Of a stretch of DNA of 64,000 nt, positions 9,309 through 18,072 are shown piece by piece (the stretch's first letter is position 1; the number at the start of each line of letters is the position of its first letter). The notes under the pieces are model-generated. The model did no database searches, was not told where the DNA came from, and worked only from the letters and a program-made list of their open reading frames with translations. The position numbers and the translations under genes were made by a program. This DNA comes from Candidatus Acidiferrales bacterium (lineage in GTDB: Bacteria > Bacteroidota > Ignavibacteria > Kryptoniales > JAKASW01), in the NCBI GenBank assembly GCA_035515795.1, contig DATJAY010000005.1:1-64000 (forward strand). Direction: 5' to 3'.

Positions 9309-11561
9309 ATGAAAAATCTATTTCGGTTCTTAGTATTGTTGATCTGCTCACTTGCGAGTGCAAACCTATCGATTGCTCAATGGGTTCAAAGTAATGGACC
9401 GTATGGTGGTGATGTTCATGCTCTTGCAATCAGCACGGATGGGACAAATATTTTTGCAGGAACTAATGCCGGCGGAGTTTTTCTGTCAACGAATAACGGT
9501 TCAAGCTGGACATACTCCGGATTAACAAACCACGCTATTAGCTCTCTTGTTTTCACTCCTGATGGTAAAAATATTTTTGCGGGTGTTTGGGGCAACATGA
9601 GCGGAGTCTATCGTTCGACAGACAACGGTTCAAGTTGGGTAGCAGTTGATAATGGCATGCTAGATAACCGGACAAACACTTGTCCTTGGGTCTATTGTCT
9701 TGCCATTTCTGGGACGAATCTCTTTGCCGGTACTTTAGGTGGTGGGGTCTTTCTGTCTACCGACAATGGCGTAACCTGGACTACAGACACTTCAGGTTTG
9801 ACGAACAAATATGTGTTGTCTCTTGCCGTATCGGACACGAATGTCTTTGCCGGCACCGACGATGGTGTCTTTGTTTCCACCAACAACGGCACAAGCTGGA
9901 CGGTGGGGGACAGCGGACTCACGAATACCGAGATCAATTCTCTTGCAATCAGCCCTGACGGGACGAAACTTTTCGCCGGCACGAATAGCAGCGGAGTTTT
10001 TCTGTTAACGAACAACGGTTCAACCTGGACGGCGGAAGACAGTGGACTCGGAAACGCTAATGTATACGATTATGTCAATGCACTGGCAATCAGCCCCGAT
10101 GGTAAGAATATCTACGCCGGAACTTGGGGCGGTGAAGTTTTCCTTTCGACTGATAATGGATCGACTTGGCGAAGGATAGGTTCTCAATTGGCGGCCGTGT
10201 CGACTCTCGCACTGAGCCCCAACGGAACGAATATCTTCGTAGGCACTCATTCCAACGGAGTCTATCTTTCTACAAACACCGGTTCAAGTTGGACAGTTGT
10301 CAATAGCGGATTAATGGCCGTCATTATTAATTCTTTTGCATTCAGTCCTAATAACACTAATGTCTTTGCAGGGAGCGGCGGTGAAGGAGTATTTCTTTCA
10401 ACCGACAATGGTCTGAACTGGATACCCATCAACAACGGAATAGGGGAACTTGCTGACATTACATCTTTTGCGATTAGCACGAATGGGGCCAGTGTCTTTG
10501 CAGGTACCGACGGTGGTCAAGGTGTTTTTCTTTCTACGGACAGTGGTTCAAGCTGGGCCGAAGCGAACAAAGGATTAACAAATGGCCAGGTTAAAACTCT
10601 TGCAATGAGTCCCGACGGAAGGGATATTTTTGCGGGTACCAGCTACAGCGGTGTCTTTCTTTCTAGCGACAGTGGTTCAAGCTGGACTCCTATAGATTCT
10701 GGATTAACGAACGATACTGTCTATTCGATTGCAATCAGCCCCGATGGGGCGAAAATTTTCGCCGGCACGCTTGGAGGCGGGATCTTCCTTTCCATAAATA
10801 ACGGTTCAAGCTGGACAGCAGCGGACTCTGGATTAACGAACAATTATGTCCATTCTCTTGCGATCAGCCCAGATGGAACGAAAATCTTCGCTGGGACGTA
10901 TGGCGGTGGAGTTTTCCTATCTACGAACAATGGCGTAAGCTGGGAGGCGGTGAACAATGGGCTAGGGAGTGGTTCCTATATTCCACCTATTACATGCCTT
11001 GCCATTACTCCAGATGGCGCAGTTGTTTTTGCAGGCACAGACTGCAGTGGCTTGTTTCTATCCACGGACAATGGTTCAAGCTGGAAATCGGCTAATGATG
11101 GAGCGGAGGGTGTCATTGTCATCTCTCTTGCCGTTGACCCAAGTGGGACATTTGTCTTCATGGGTACTAAGTCAGGGGGCGCTGCAGCCAGTTCCACGGG
11201 TACAAACACTGCGAGCGCAAACTCTGGATACGGGGTGTGGCGATGCTCAGTATCGAAGATAGTTAGTGGTGTTAAGAATGACCCGAAGCAAATTCCAGTT
11301 CGTTTTGCTCTTGAGCAGAACTATCCGAATCCGTTCAATCCGTCCACGACCATCGACTATCAAATACCCGGAAACGCGTTTGTAGCCTTGAAGGTGTTCG
11401 ATATACTTGGAAGAGAGATCAAGACCTTGATCAATGAACGGCAAGCTGCAGGAAGCCATTCCGTGCGATTCGACGCAAGCAATCTACCGAGTGGAGTTTA
11501 TTTTTACCGACTGCAAGCTGGTACATTAACAGAAAGCAAGAAGCTTACGCTTCTTAAATGA
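9309..11561 (+). CDS. Secreted beta-propeller protein with T9SS tag (cassette gene)
   Basis: A 750-residue protein. The ATG at 9309 is preceded by GAAAGGAG and begins a signal peptide (MKNLFRFLVLLICSLASANLSIAQ). Residues about 30-650 are some thirteen repeats of about 40-50 residues of the form LAISPDGTKIFAGT.GGGVFLSTNNGSSWT..DSGLTN. This is the sortilin/BNR and Ycf48-like propeller pattern with an Asp-box (S.NNG.SW). The end is a complete T9SS type A domain: FALEQNYPNPFNPST, then SGVYFYRLQAG and KKLTLLK. The start lies 44 bases inside the cassette and the stop lies 12 bases before the 1L box. The cassette ends match at 15 of 16 positions. Ligand is unknown; surface adhesion or polymer binding is likely. 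Confidence 0.85.
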   Translation: MKNLFRFLVLLICSLASANLSIAQWVQSNGPYGGDVHALAISTDGTNIFAGTNAGGVFLSTNNGSSWTYSGLTNHAISSLVFTPDGKNIFAGVWGNMSGVYRSTDNGSSWVAVDNGMLDNRTNTCPWVYCLAISGTNLFAGTLGGGVFLSTDNGVTWTTDTSGLTNKYVLSLAVSDTNVFAGTDDGVFVSTNNGTSWTVGDSGLTNTEINSLAISPDGTKLFAGTNSSGVFLLTNNGSTWTAEDSGLGNANVYDYVNALAISPDGKNIYAGTWGGEVFLSTDNGSTWRRIGSQLAAVSTLALSPNGTNIFVGTHSNGVYLSTNTGSSWTVVNSGLMAVIINSFAFSPNNTNVFAGSGGEGVFLSTDNGLNWIPINNGIGELADITSFAISTNGASVFAGTDGGQGVFLSTDSGSSWAEANKGLTNGQVKTLAMSPDGRDIFAGTSYSGVFLSSDSGSSWTPIDSGLTNDTVYSIAISPDGAKIFAGTLGGGIFLSINNGSSWTAADSGLTNNYVHSLAISPDGTKIFAGTYGGGVFLSTNNGVSWEAVNNGLGSGSYIPPITCLAITPDGAVVFAGTDCSGLFLSTDNGSSWKSANDGAEGVIVISLAVDPSGTFVFMGTKSGGAAASSTGTNTASANSGYGVWRCSVSKIVSGVKNDPKQIPVRFALEQNYPNPFNPSTTIDYQIPGNAFVALKVFDILGREIKTLINERQAAGSHSVRFDASNLPSGVYFYRLQAGTLTESKKLTLLK

Positions 11562-11573
11562 AGGGGCAACTGC

Positions 11574-11689
11574 AACTAACAGCCAGAAAGAAGACGCTCA
11601 TCATGGTATATAAAATCGAGTTCGCTTCACACCGCGCTCATCGGAATAACATGGATGTGCGAAAAGGTTCTTCTTGGTGGACGCTGGTC
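11574..11689 (+). repeat. attC-like site 3
   Basis: 1L is AACTAAC at 11574-11580, extended outwards as GGGGCAACTGCAACTAAC, the mirror image of the cassette's own left end. The inner left arm GAAGACGCTCATCATGG and TTCGCTTCACACCGCGC match the other sites. The right end is worn: GCTGGTC at 11683-11689 stands where GTTRRRY is expected. Confidence 0.65.
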
Positions 11690-11753
11690 ACCGGCACATA
11701 GCTAAACTACTATATTGATCTTGACATTGAAGAATAATGATCTAGGGGATGCG

Positions 11754-12434
11754 ATGGAAAAAGAAACAGATTCAACAACCACGGCACACCCAGAGTTCGG
11801 GAAATTGAACAACTCGTTGGTGCTGTTGTCGCCGTTGCTAGTAATTATCATAAGCTTTGCCGCTGCCCGGATATTCAAGGTTATATGGGGTGTCTGGGCA
11901 TGGGCACCGGGTATTCTGATATATTGGATTGCAATCGCGATCTTAATTTGGTGGGGAGGCGGAAGATCGTCCATCAAAAGATGGTTGGGATCCTCGAAGG
12001 GAGGTTGGGGTTGGTCAGTGTTTGCTGTAATTTTAGCTTTGCCTGCTCTGCCTATGATTCTCACGAAGAGTCATCTCCTTCACGGTATTTCGATCTGGCT
12101 ACCGTGGTTATTGTTAGGGCTGATTAATCCTTTCCTGGAAGAAGGCTATTGGCGAGGTCTCGTACTGGATTCGACATCGAAATGGTCTAAATGGTTAAGC
12201 GTTCCTTATTCAGCTTTATTTTTCGCCTTGAATCATCTTGTTGGTCTGGGGACAACATCAATTGCCTGCCGCAACCCTATTTTTCTGGCGAATGTGTTCA
12301 TCATAGGCATATGCTTCGGGATTATTTACTACAGGACGGGAAGTCTTCGGTGGCTAATCTTTTCGCATGCACTGACAGACCTTTTCAGTCTGAGCGTCCC
12401 TGTTTTCTTGAATCTGTACGTCCCACCGCTTTAA
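11754..12434 (+). CDS. CPBP family intramembrane metalloprotease (cassette gene)
   Basis: A 226-residue, multi-pass membrane protein. The ATG at 11754 is preferred to the upstream TTG at 11715 because AGGGG lies 5 bases before it. The three CPBP/ABI motifs are present in order: EEGYWRG (motif 1, EExxxR), FALNHL (motif 2, FxxxH) and SHALTD (motif 3, HxxxD). These residues bind the catalytic metal in Rce1-like proteases. Bacterial members act in bacteriocin immunity, anti-sigma factor cleavage or unknown roles; the substrate here cannot be told. The stop codon lies inside the 1L box of the following attC-like site, a common arrangement in cassettes. Confidence 0.85.
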   Translation: MEKETDSTTTAHPEFGKLNNSLVLLSPLLVIIISFAAARIFKVIWGVWAWAPGILIYWIAIAILIWWGGGRSSIKRWLGSSKGGWGWSVFAVILALPALPMILTKSHLLHGISIWLPWLLLGLINPFLEEGYWRGLVLDSTSKWSKWLSVPYSALFFALNHLVGLGTTSIACRNPIFLANVFIIGICFGIIYYRTGSLRWLIFSHALTDLFSLSVPVFLNLYVPPL

Positions 12435-12489
12435 CATTTTCATAGCATCATGGATGCGCGGCGGGACTTCTTTTCGCATCACGTTAGTT
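12429..12489 (+). repeat. attC-like site 4 (compact)
   Basis: A short site of 61 bases: 1L-like CTTTAAC at 12429-12435, the common right arm ATGGATGCGCGGCGGGACTTC, and 1R GTTAGTT at 12483-12489. The left inner arm seen in longer sites is absent. The stop codon TAA of the CPBP gene is part of the 1L box. Confidence 0.65.
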
Positions 12490-12526
12490 GCAATTGCCGG
12501 CTCATGGTCAGAAAGGCATGGTTGTT

Positions 12527-14650
12527 ATGAACAATGTGGAAAAGTTTCGTTTGCTGATCACTGTATCTACACTTTGTCTCACTAATTTGTCCGTCGCTCA
12601 ATGGGTTGAGACAAACGGGCCGTATGGAGCCTCAGTCTGTTCTTTTGCCGCAGATAGCACGACGATTTTCGCAGGAACGATCGAAGGGGGAATCTATCGG
12701 TCGACCGATGACGGCATCAGTTGGGTGAGCAGCAACGGTGCCATGGTCAGCACCTATGCACTCTCATTGGCTGCAATCGGAAGGAACATATTTGCTGGAT
12801 CAGGGACTGGTGAAGGCATCAGTGTTTCGACTAACGATGGGATAACATGGAGAACGGTCAACAACGGACTACCTCCAAGCCCATATGGTTTTCAGACTGG
12901 CGTGATTCGCGCTCTTATTGTCGTGGGCACGCACATTTTCGCTGGGATTAACGACCCGAATGCCGTTGTGTACTGCTCCACGGATAGTGGGACTAGCTGG
13001 AATTTCGCTGGTTCAGGGATCACTTCCGGAAGCATTTCAGCATTTGCTATTGGTCCCGAAGGAAATGATTCGATTATTGCTGCCGGGACCAATGATGGAG
13101 TCTTTCTTTCGACAGACTATGGGTCAACATGGGAGGGTGCCGGATTGAAGAGTGAACCAATTCGATCTCTCGCTTTCTATGGAAGGAATCTTTTTGCAGC
13201 ATCTTTTTATGATGGGGTCTTTACTACGTCTGACAATGGTGTCACTTGGTTGGCTGCGGATTCAGGATTATCTAGCACACAAGCGAGTTGTCTTTTATCA
13301 AACGGTTCAGAATTGTTCCTGGGGACTTACAACGAGGGTATCTTTCGTTACAATAATGACCTCAGAACCTGGAGCGCTGTTAACGTGGGTTTACCCCCGG
13401 ATGAGACAAATGCCCTTTTTTTCAATGGGAACAGTCTATTTGCTGGTCTAATGGAAGTCGGAGTTTGTCGTTCTTCGAACTACGGTGCAGGTTGGAATGT
13501 CTCGAACAAGGGGATGAGAGAGTACGATATCTATTCGTTGGCTTCACTTGGGAATATCATATTTGCAAGTAGCTATTACTCATTCCGGTCATCGGATGAA
13601 GGGTTGAACTGGGTTCCCATTATGTATAGGTCCGCCTTCTTTGCGGACATGGATACTGTCGTTTTTGCTACCGCGGATTCAGGTATCTGCTTCTCAACAG
13701 ACCAAGGAGTCAGTTGGACAACATCTCCGAATGACAGTCCACCGCTAGGATTCCAATACACTGCTCTTGCGGCGGGAGAAGAGAATCTATATTTGGGGGG
13801 TGCGGGTATGTGCGATATATGCAATCAAGGCGGTGTTTATCTTTCAACAGATCGGGGTGGTTGCTGGAGCTACAGAGGGCTCGCGAACATCTCTGCTTTG
13901 GCAACTAGTGGAGCGAAGGTCTATGCCGGCGATGTCGCCAACGGCGCCGCCAACGTTTTAGTATCCACAGATGCTGGATTGAATTGGGACGCTATCCTGA
14001 GTGCACCTTATTACATGAAAGCTATTGCCGTTCGAGAAGGCGAAATATTTATCGGAACCGAAGGCGGTGGTGTTATCCATTCGACCGACGATGGAAAAAA
14101 TTGGGAGTATATAGATACAGGTCTATCTGGTTCCGCATTGCTAGTATCTTCCATTTTGGTCTGTGGACAGAATGTCTTTGCAGGGACAGGCGCGGGAGTC
14201 TTTTCTTTGGACATTGATGATACGAGTTGGAATGCCATTAACACAGGATTTGTACTTTCTTCTGATGCGGTGTACGCACTCGCGAGTGGTGATTCAAACT
14301 TGTATGCAGGATTGTATGGGAGTGTTTGGGAACGTCCGTTCTCACAGATTACTGCAGTGAAACAAGCTGTTCCACCAGCGGCACCTTTATTTTTCCGGTT
14401 AGGCCAGAATTACCCTAATCCTTTCAATCCGACAACGATCATAGATTACCAGCTGCCTTCAAGGAGTTACGTGACTTTGAAGGTATATGATGTCCTCGGA
14501 AGGCAAGTGGAAATTTTGGTGAATGAATATCAGAGCGCGGGCAGTCATTCCGTGAGATTTGACGCAAGCAAATTACCGAGTGGAGTTTACTTCTACAGAC
14601 TCGAAGCTGGAACCTACCATGAAACCAAGAAACTTCTCTTGCTTAAATGA
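12527..14650 (+). CDS. Secreted beta-propeller protein with T9SS tag, paralogue (cassette gene)
   Basis: A 707-residue protein. ATG 12527 is chosen because AGAAAGG ends 10 bases upstream; ATG 12518 is possible. A signal peptide ends near LSVAQ, and the mature start QWVETNGPYG is nearly the same as in the propeller protein at 9309 (QWVQSNGPYG). Repeats of the form FAGT..GGIYRSTDDGISW occupy most of the chain but are more diverged than in the paralogue. The C-terminus is a T9SS type A domain (LGQNYPNPFNPTTII... SGVYFYRLEAG... KKLLLLK). The cassette ends match each other at 15 of 16 positions and are the same as those of the paralogous cassette, pointing to duplication of a whole cassette. Confidence 0.85.
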   Translation: MNNVEKFRLLITVSTLCLTNLSVAQWVETNGPYGASVCSFAADSTTIFAGTIEGGIYRSTDDGISWVSSNGAMVSTYALSLAAIGRNIFAGSGTGEGISVSTNDGITWRTVNNGLPPSPYGFQTGVIRALIVVGTHIFAGINDPNAVVYCSTDSGTSWNFAGSGITSGSISAFAIGPEGNDSIIAAGTNDGVFLSTDYGSTWEGAGLKSEPIRSLAFYGRNLFAASFYDGVFTTSDNGVTWLAADSGLSSTQASCLLSNGSELFLGTYNEGIFRYNNDLRTWSAVNVGLPPDETNALFFNGNSLFAGLMEVGVCRSSNYGAGWNVSNKGMREYDIYSLASLGNIIFASSYYSFRSSDEGLNWVPIMYRSAFFADMDTVVFATADSGICFSTDQGVSWTTSPNDSPPLGFQYTALAAGEENLYLGGAGMCDICNQGGVYLSTDRGGCWSYRGLANISALATSGAKVYAGDVANGAANVLVSTDAGLNWDAILSAPYYMKAIAVREGEIFIGTEGGGVIHSTDDGKNWEYIDTGLSGSALLVSSILVCGQNVFAGTGAGVFSLDIDDTSWNAINTGFVLSSDAVYALASGDSNLYAGLYGSVWERPFSQITAVKQAVPPAAPLFFRLGQNYPNPFNPTTIIDYQLPSRSYVTLKVYDVLGRQVEILVNEYQSAGSHSVRFDASKLPSGVYFYRLEAGTYHETKKLLLLK

Positions 14651-14662
14651 GCGGGCAACTGC

Positions 14663-14707
14663 AACTAACAACCGCCGTTGGAGAAACGAAGCGGTTCAAT
14701 GTTGAAG
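14663..14707 (+). repeat. attC-like site 5 (short or degraded)
   Basis: 1L is AACTAAC at 14663-14669. Only 45 bases follow to a possible 1R, GTTGAAG at 14701-14707. Between them ACCGC and GCGGT form a short stem around CGTTGGAGAAACGAA. This could be a minimal attC or the remnant of a longer one; the right end does not match the 3' end of the next cassette. Confidence 0.45.
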
Positions 14708-14734
14708 GTGTACTTAATTCCTAATGAGATTATC

Positions 14735-15763
14735 ATGAAGCAGAAGTTCATTCGGGTAACATCGATCTTTGCGGTTGCTTTTATCTCTGTAATAAGTGCT
14801 TCTTCTTTCAGGGGAAATAATGGATCAATGGACCCTGACAGTCTGACGTTGAATAGTCTGCGGAAGTTGGATAGATCTCCGTTTTACACGATGACTTTTT
14901 ATGGCGATTATTATTTCAAAGATTATTTAGACGGACGAATTGAATTTCCGAGGTTGGACAGTGTGGATGCGAAAATAAAATGCACCTGTTTCGCGGCAAT
15001 GGGCAATAGCGACTCGATGCTGTTCGGAAGAAATTTCGATTATCCAAACTCAATTCCTCTGCTTCTCTTCACGCATCCAAGAGATGGGTATGCATCCATG
15101 TCGATGACCGATCTAGATTATTTTGGATATAGCTACAAGAACCTACCGGACTCCTGTTCAAATAGAAAACAATTGTTGAAAACGCCATGGTTGCCGATTG
15201 ACGGGGTAAATGAAAAAGGGGTAGCAATCGGTATCATGACCGTTGAAAAGACGGAGCCTCCAAACGATTCAAGCAAGCGTACGATAAATGAAGCGGCGAT
15301 GATAAGATTAGTGCTCGACTATGCTGGCAATGTTGAAGAGGCCATTGAATTGATTCGACATTACAATGTCAATACCACCTTGATCGATCCGGAGCCCGAA
15401 CATTATTTGATCGCAGATCCTTCCGGGCAATCGGTAATTGTCGAGTTTCTCGAAAATGATACAAAGATAATTCGGAATCAAACCCCCTGGCAGGTCGCGA
15501 CAAATTTTAATGTTTATGGAAAAAACGTTTCAGAAATAAATGATGAAAGATACTTACTGGCATCTGCTGAATTAAAAGCAAAACTCGGTAACGTTAGTAC
15601 GATTGAAGCTATGGCAATTTTGAAAGACGCTTCGGAAATCAATACAAGGTGGTTGGCAGTATATAACATGACTACAAAGAAAGTCGTAATTAGCATTGGA
15701 CGGAATTTCGATAAAGTCTATAGATTCAATCTAACAAACTCAGAGAACGACGGCAGCAACTAA
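14735..15763 (+). CDS. Exported Ntn-hydrolase, choloylglycine/C45-like amidohydrolase (cassette gene)
   Basis: A 342-residue protein counted from ATG 14735, which begins a signal peptide (MKQKFIRVTSIFAVAFISVISASS); the frame is open upstream to 14678. The core fits linear-amide C-N hydrolases of the Ntn superfamily: CTCFAAMGNSDSMLFGRNFDYP holds the candidate N-terminal nucleophile Cys plus the conserved GRNFDY strand, followed by GVNEKGVAIG and the C-terminal YLIADPSGQSVIVEF strand pair. Substrates in the family include bile salts, acyl-homoserine lactones and beta-lactam precursors; none can be assigned here. The stop codon TAA lies inside the 1L box of the next attC-like site. Confidence 0.75.
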   Translation: MKQKFIRVTSIFAVAFISVISASSFRGNNGSMDPDSLTLNSLRKLDRSPFYTMTFYGDYYFKDYLDGRIEFPRLDSVDAKIKCTCFAAMGNSDSMLFGRNFDYPNSIPLLLFTHPRDGYASMSMTDLDYFGYSYKNLPDSCSNRKQLLKTPWLPIDGVNEKGVAIGIMTVEKTEPPNDSSKRTINEAAMIRLVLDYAGNVEEAIELIRHYNVNTTLIDPEPEHYLIADPSGQSVIVEFLENDTKIIRNQTPWQVATNFNVYGKNVSEINDERYLLASAELKAKLGNVSTIEAMAILKDASEINTRWLAVYNMTTKKVVISIGRNFDKVYRFNLTNSENDGSN

Positions 15764-15880
15764 CAGCGGCAACAATAACATTCACTCATACCATGATGAA
15801 TAAAGGGGTTCCCTCAACGCCGCACTCATATTATATTGAATTGGTTGCGCGGCAGGACTTTTTTCTGGCGGACGTTATAC
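15758..15880 (+). repeat. attC-like site 6
   Basis: 1L is AACTAAC at 15758-15764 and 1R is GTTATAC at 15874-15880, length 123. The right arm GCGCGGCAGGACTTTTTTCT followed by GGCGGAC is almost identical to that of site 1 (8596-8620). CCTCAACGCCGCAC on the left arm provides the pairing partner for the GCGCGGC block. Confidence 0.8.
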
Positions 15881-15982
15881 GCAAGCAAAGGTACATCTGG
15901 TAAGGCGTTTTGCGGAGACTATAATTACCCAGGGCCAAAGAGTGATTTTATCTAGAAACCATAAGGATACGGGAAGGAACCA

Positions 15983-16546
15983 ATGAGAAAACTGATCGAA
16001 ATCACGTTCATGAGTCTCAATGGCGTGATGGACGCCCCAGACATTGTGCAGGAGGCGCAGCGATACTTCTTATCCAGCGAGGAGCACAACGACTATCAGA
16101 AGGAGCGACTTTTTGCAGCGGATGCTTTGCTGCTAGGACGAAAAACGTACGAAGTGCTATCGAAGGCTTATCCAAGCATGGCGAAATCTGGCGGAGGGGT
16201 ACCGATGGACTTTGTAGATCGCATGAACAGCATTCCAAAATACGTAGCCTCGATGAGCCTCAAAGAAGCATCGTGGAACGCGAAAGTCATTCGAGGCGAT
16301 ATCGCGGAAGAAATGCGAGAGATTAAGGACCTACCAGGCAAAGACATCATAAAATATGGTACAGGGCCTCTCGACTCTATCTTGTTTGGCCAGCATTTGG
16401 TTGATTTGCTTTGCATCATTGTTTACCCTTTCGTACTGGGTCACGGCAGGCATTTGTTTGAGGGGCTCGAGTTCACGACGCACTTGAGATTGTCGGAGGT
16501 GAAACGGTTTGAGAGCGGAACTGTGGTGCTTGAATACATCCCCTAG
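15983..16546 (+). CDS. RibD C-terminal / dihydrofolate reductase-like protein (cassette gene)
   Basis: A 187-residue protein of the RibD_C/DHFR-like family. Typical landmarks are present: N-terminal strand KLIEITFMSLNGVMD, DALLLGRKTYE, VRIP-equivalent PKYVASMSL, the central DIIKYGTG phosphate/nucleotide loop, and the terminal VLGHGRHLFEG. These proteins bind NADPH and reduce small heterocycles, but stand-alone members are mostly uncharacterised. DHFR-type genes are classic integron cargo (dfr genes), though this protein is RibD-like rather than a trimethoprim-resistance DHFR. The cassette ends (15874-15890 and 16615-16631) are reverse complements at 16 of 17 positions. Confidence 0.85.
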   Translation: MRKLIEITFMSLNGVMDAPDIVQEAQRYFLSSEEHNDYQKERLFAADALLLGRKTYEVLSKAYPSMAKSGGGVPMDFVDRMNSIPKYVASMSLKEASWNAKVIRGDIAEEMREIKDLPGKDIIKYGTGPLDSILFGQHLVDLLCIIVYPFVLGHGRHLFEGLEFTTHLRLSEVKRFESGTVVLEYIP

Positions 16547-16624
16547 AAATGATCAGCACTGATATAACATGGAAATCTTGTTTCTTTGTTCTGCAAAACA
16601 CGATCCGTACAGAACTTTGCCTGC

Positions 16625-16769
16625 GTATAACAACGGCAATCACGACGCTCGATTATTATATATCATGGTTCTCGCTTCATGTCGCGCACATCATATCAAG
16701 AAGGATCGCGCCACGAACCATGCGAAAGGCATAGCAGGCGTGGAGTTTCACATAATTGCTGCGTTGCGT
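16625..16769 (+). repeat. attC-like site 7
   Basis: 1L is GTATAAC at 16625-16631, the mirror of this cassette's left end GTTATAC. The left inner arm contains 22 bases (16647-16668) identical to site 2, then CTCGCTTCATGTCGCGC. The right end is imperfect, GTTGCGT at 16763-16769. Length is 145 bases. Confidence 0.75.
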
Positions 16770-16863
16770 CTGTAGACAAACTCTTTGGGTGTGGTATATT
16801 ACGTGTATAGCAATAGATTAGTGAGTTCCTTAGTGAGATTTCCAATTAACAGGAGATGATTGC

Positions 16864-17154
16864 ATGTCTATTCTTTTGCATTTTTTTGCATTGATTATCG
16901 TATTACTACTTTTTGGATCTATTGGTTACGGACTAGCAAAAAGATCGAAGAAATTGGTCTCTCTTATTGCAGGGATAGTCCTGGTCGTGGTTACGATCTT
17001 TGTGTTTGGCATTATGCCTTCTACTATTCTTATCGGAATCTACGAACTTAAGGTTTATGTTTCATATTCTCTCATGGCTCTCATTTTAGGAATAGTTGTC
17101 GGTCTTGTAGTCCTAGAGATAAAGCACAGGAAACGCGAAGACGCGAATGGCTAA
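16864..17154 (+). CDS. Small three-TM membrane protein (cassette gene)
   Basis: A 96-residue hydrophobic protein with AGGAG at 16851-16855 in front of ATG 16864. Three membrane helices are evident (about residues 4-24, 31-53 and 63-85), separated by the basic loop AKRSKK and ending in a basic tail EIKHRKREDANG. No catalytic motif and no family that I recognise. Small multi-helix proteins without homologues are frequent in integron arrays. The gene lies between two attC-like sites and has the same orientation as all other cassette genes. Confidence 0.65.
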   Translation: MSILLHFFALIIVLLLFGSIGYGLAKRSKKLVSLIAGIVLVVVTIFVFGIMPSTILIGIYELKVYVSYSLMALILGIVVGLVVLEIKHRKREDANG

Positions 17155-17309
17155 ATGTTATTGCAGAATGAAGACGACTATCTGACACGAATGTGCGATA
17201 GCTGGGAAAGAGGGGCTTCATCGTCGCGCTCAGTTAATCTTGCGCCATGGTATGCACGCAATCGGCCGCAAGGAGCGCGGCACGAATGTGATTCGCGCGG
17301 ACGTTATCG
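17150..17309 (+). repeat. attC-like site 8 (degenerate left end)
   Basis: The right end is GTTATCG at 17303-17309 behind GCGCGGCACGAATGTGATTC and GCGCGGAC. The left arm GAAGACGACTATCTGAC aligns with GAAGACGCTCATCATG of site 3, but no clean RYYYAAC box precedes it, so the left boundary is approximate. Confidence 0.5.
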
Positions 17310-17352
17310 AAACTTGCAATCTTCAAAACGCTAATTATCTGTTGACGCATCA

Positions 17353-18072
17353 ATGAAAGAAAAAATCATCTTTTCATGGAGTGGCGGTAAGGATAGCGCC
17401 ATGGCTCTTTATGAGCTAAAGATGATCGGCGATTGCGACATATCGGCGTTACTCACAACTGTGACAGAGGACTACGATAGAATCAGCATGCATGGCGTTC
17501 GACGGGTTCTTCTTGAGCAACAGGCTGTGTCTTTAGGTCTTTCTCTTGAAAAGATCTACATCACGAAGAATGCGACCAATGATGAGTATGAAACAAAAAT
17601 GAGAGCGAAGCTGATGGAATATCACGACAGAGGTGTTTCGTCGGTTGCCTTTGGGGACATTTTTTTAGAAGAATTGAGAAAGTATAGAGAAGAAAACTTG
17701 TCAAAAATAGGAATGAAGGGGATCTTCCCTATATGGAAAAGGGATACTACTGAACTGGCAAGTACATTCATAGACCTAGGGTTAAAAGCAGTTGTAACCT
17801 GCATTGACTCAAAAATCCTTGATAAAACATTCGTCGGCAGACTCTATGACAAGCACTTCTTGGGTGATCTCCCTTCCGGTGTTGACCCATGCGGGGAAAA
17901 CGGAGAATTTCATTCGTTTGTATATGATGGACCGATATTCCGAGAAAAGATAGCACTAACACCTGGAGAGGTCGTCTTACGCGATGACCGTTTTTACTTT
18001 TGTGATTTGATACCTGCCGAGGGTATTGGTGTCGGTTCTGATAACATGCAGAAGAAAGATGCCCGTCATTAG
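17353..18072 (+). CDS. Dph6-like diphthine-ammonia ligase family PP-loop ATPase (cassette gene)
   Basis: A 239-residue protein. The PP-loop SGGKDSAMALYEL is at residues 10-22. Other family landmarks are HGVRRVLLEQQAVSLGL, FGDIFLEELRKYREENLSKIGMKGIFPIW, DKTFVGRLYD and the C-terminal CGENGEFHSFVYDGPIF. Eukaryotic Dph6 amidates diphthine on EF2; bacterial homologues use ATP to activate an unknown substrate, so only the adenylating chemistry can be inferred. The last codons overlap the attC-like site that follows (TGATAAC at 18039-18045 lies inside the coding sequence), which suggests that the original C-terminus was extended into the recombination site. Confidence 0.85.
   Translation: MKEKIIFSWSGGKDSAMALYELKMIGDCDISALLTTVTEDYDRISMHGVRRVLLEQQAVSLGLSLEKIYITKNATNDEYETKMRAKLMEYHDRGVSSVAFGDIFLEELRKYREENLSKIGMKGIFPIWKRDTTELASTFIDLGLKAVVTCIDSKILDKTFVGRLYDKHFLGDLPSGVDPCGENGEFHSFVYDGPIFREKIALTPGEVVLRDDRFYFCDLIPAEGIGVGSDNMQKKDARH

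Noticed and set aside
9692-10015. Long antisense frames within the beta-propeller gene
   Set aside because: They mirror the repeat periodicity of the propeller gene, which keeps the opposite strand open; not genes.
15983-16546. Trimethoprim-resistance dihydrofolate reductase cassette
   Set aside because: The protein follows the RibD C-terminal pattern (VLGHGRHLFEG end, GTG loop), not DfrA or DfrB; resistance cannot be claimed.
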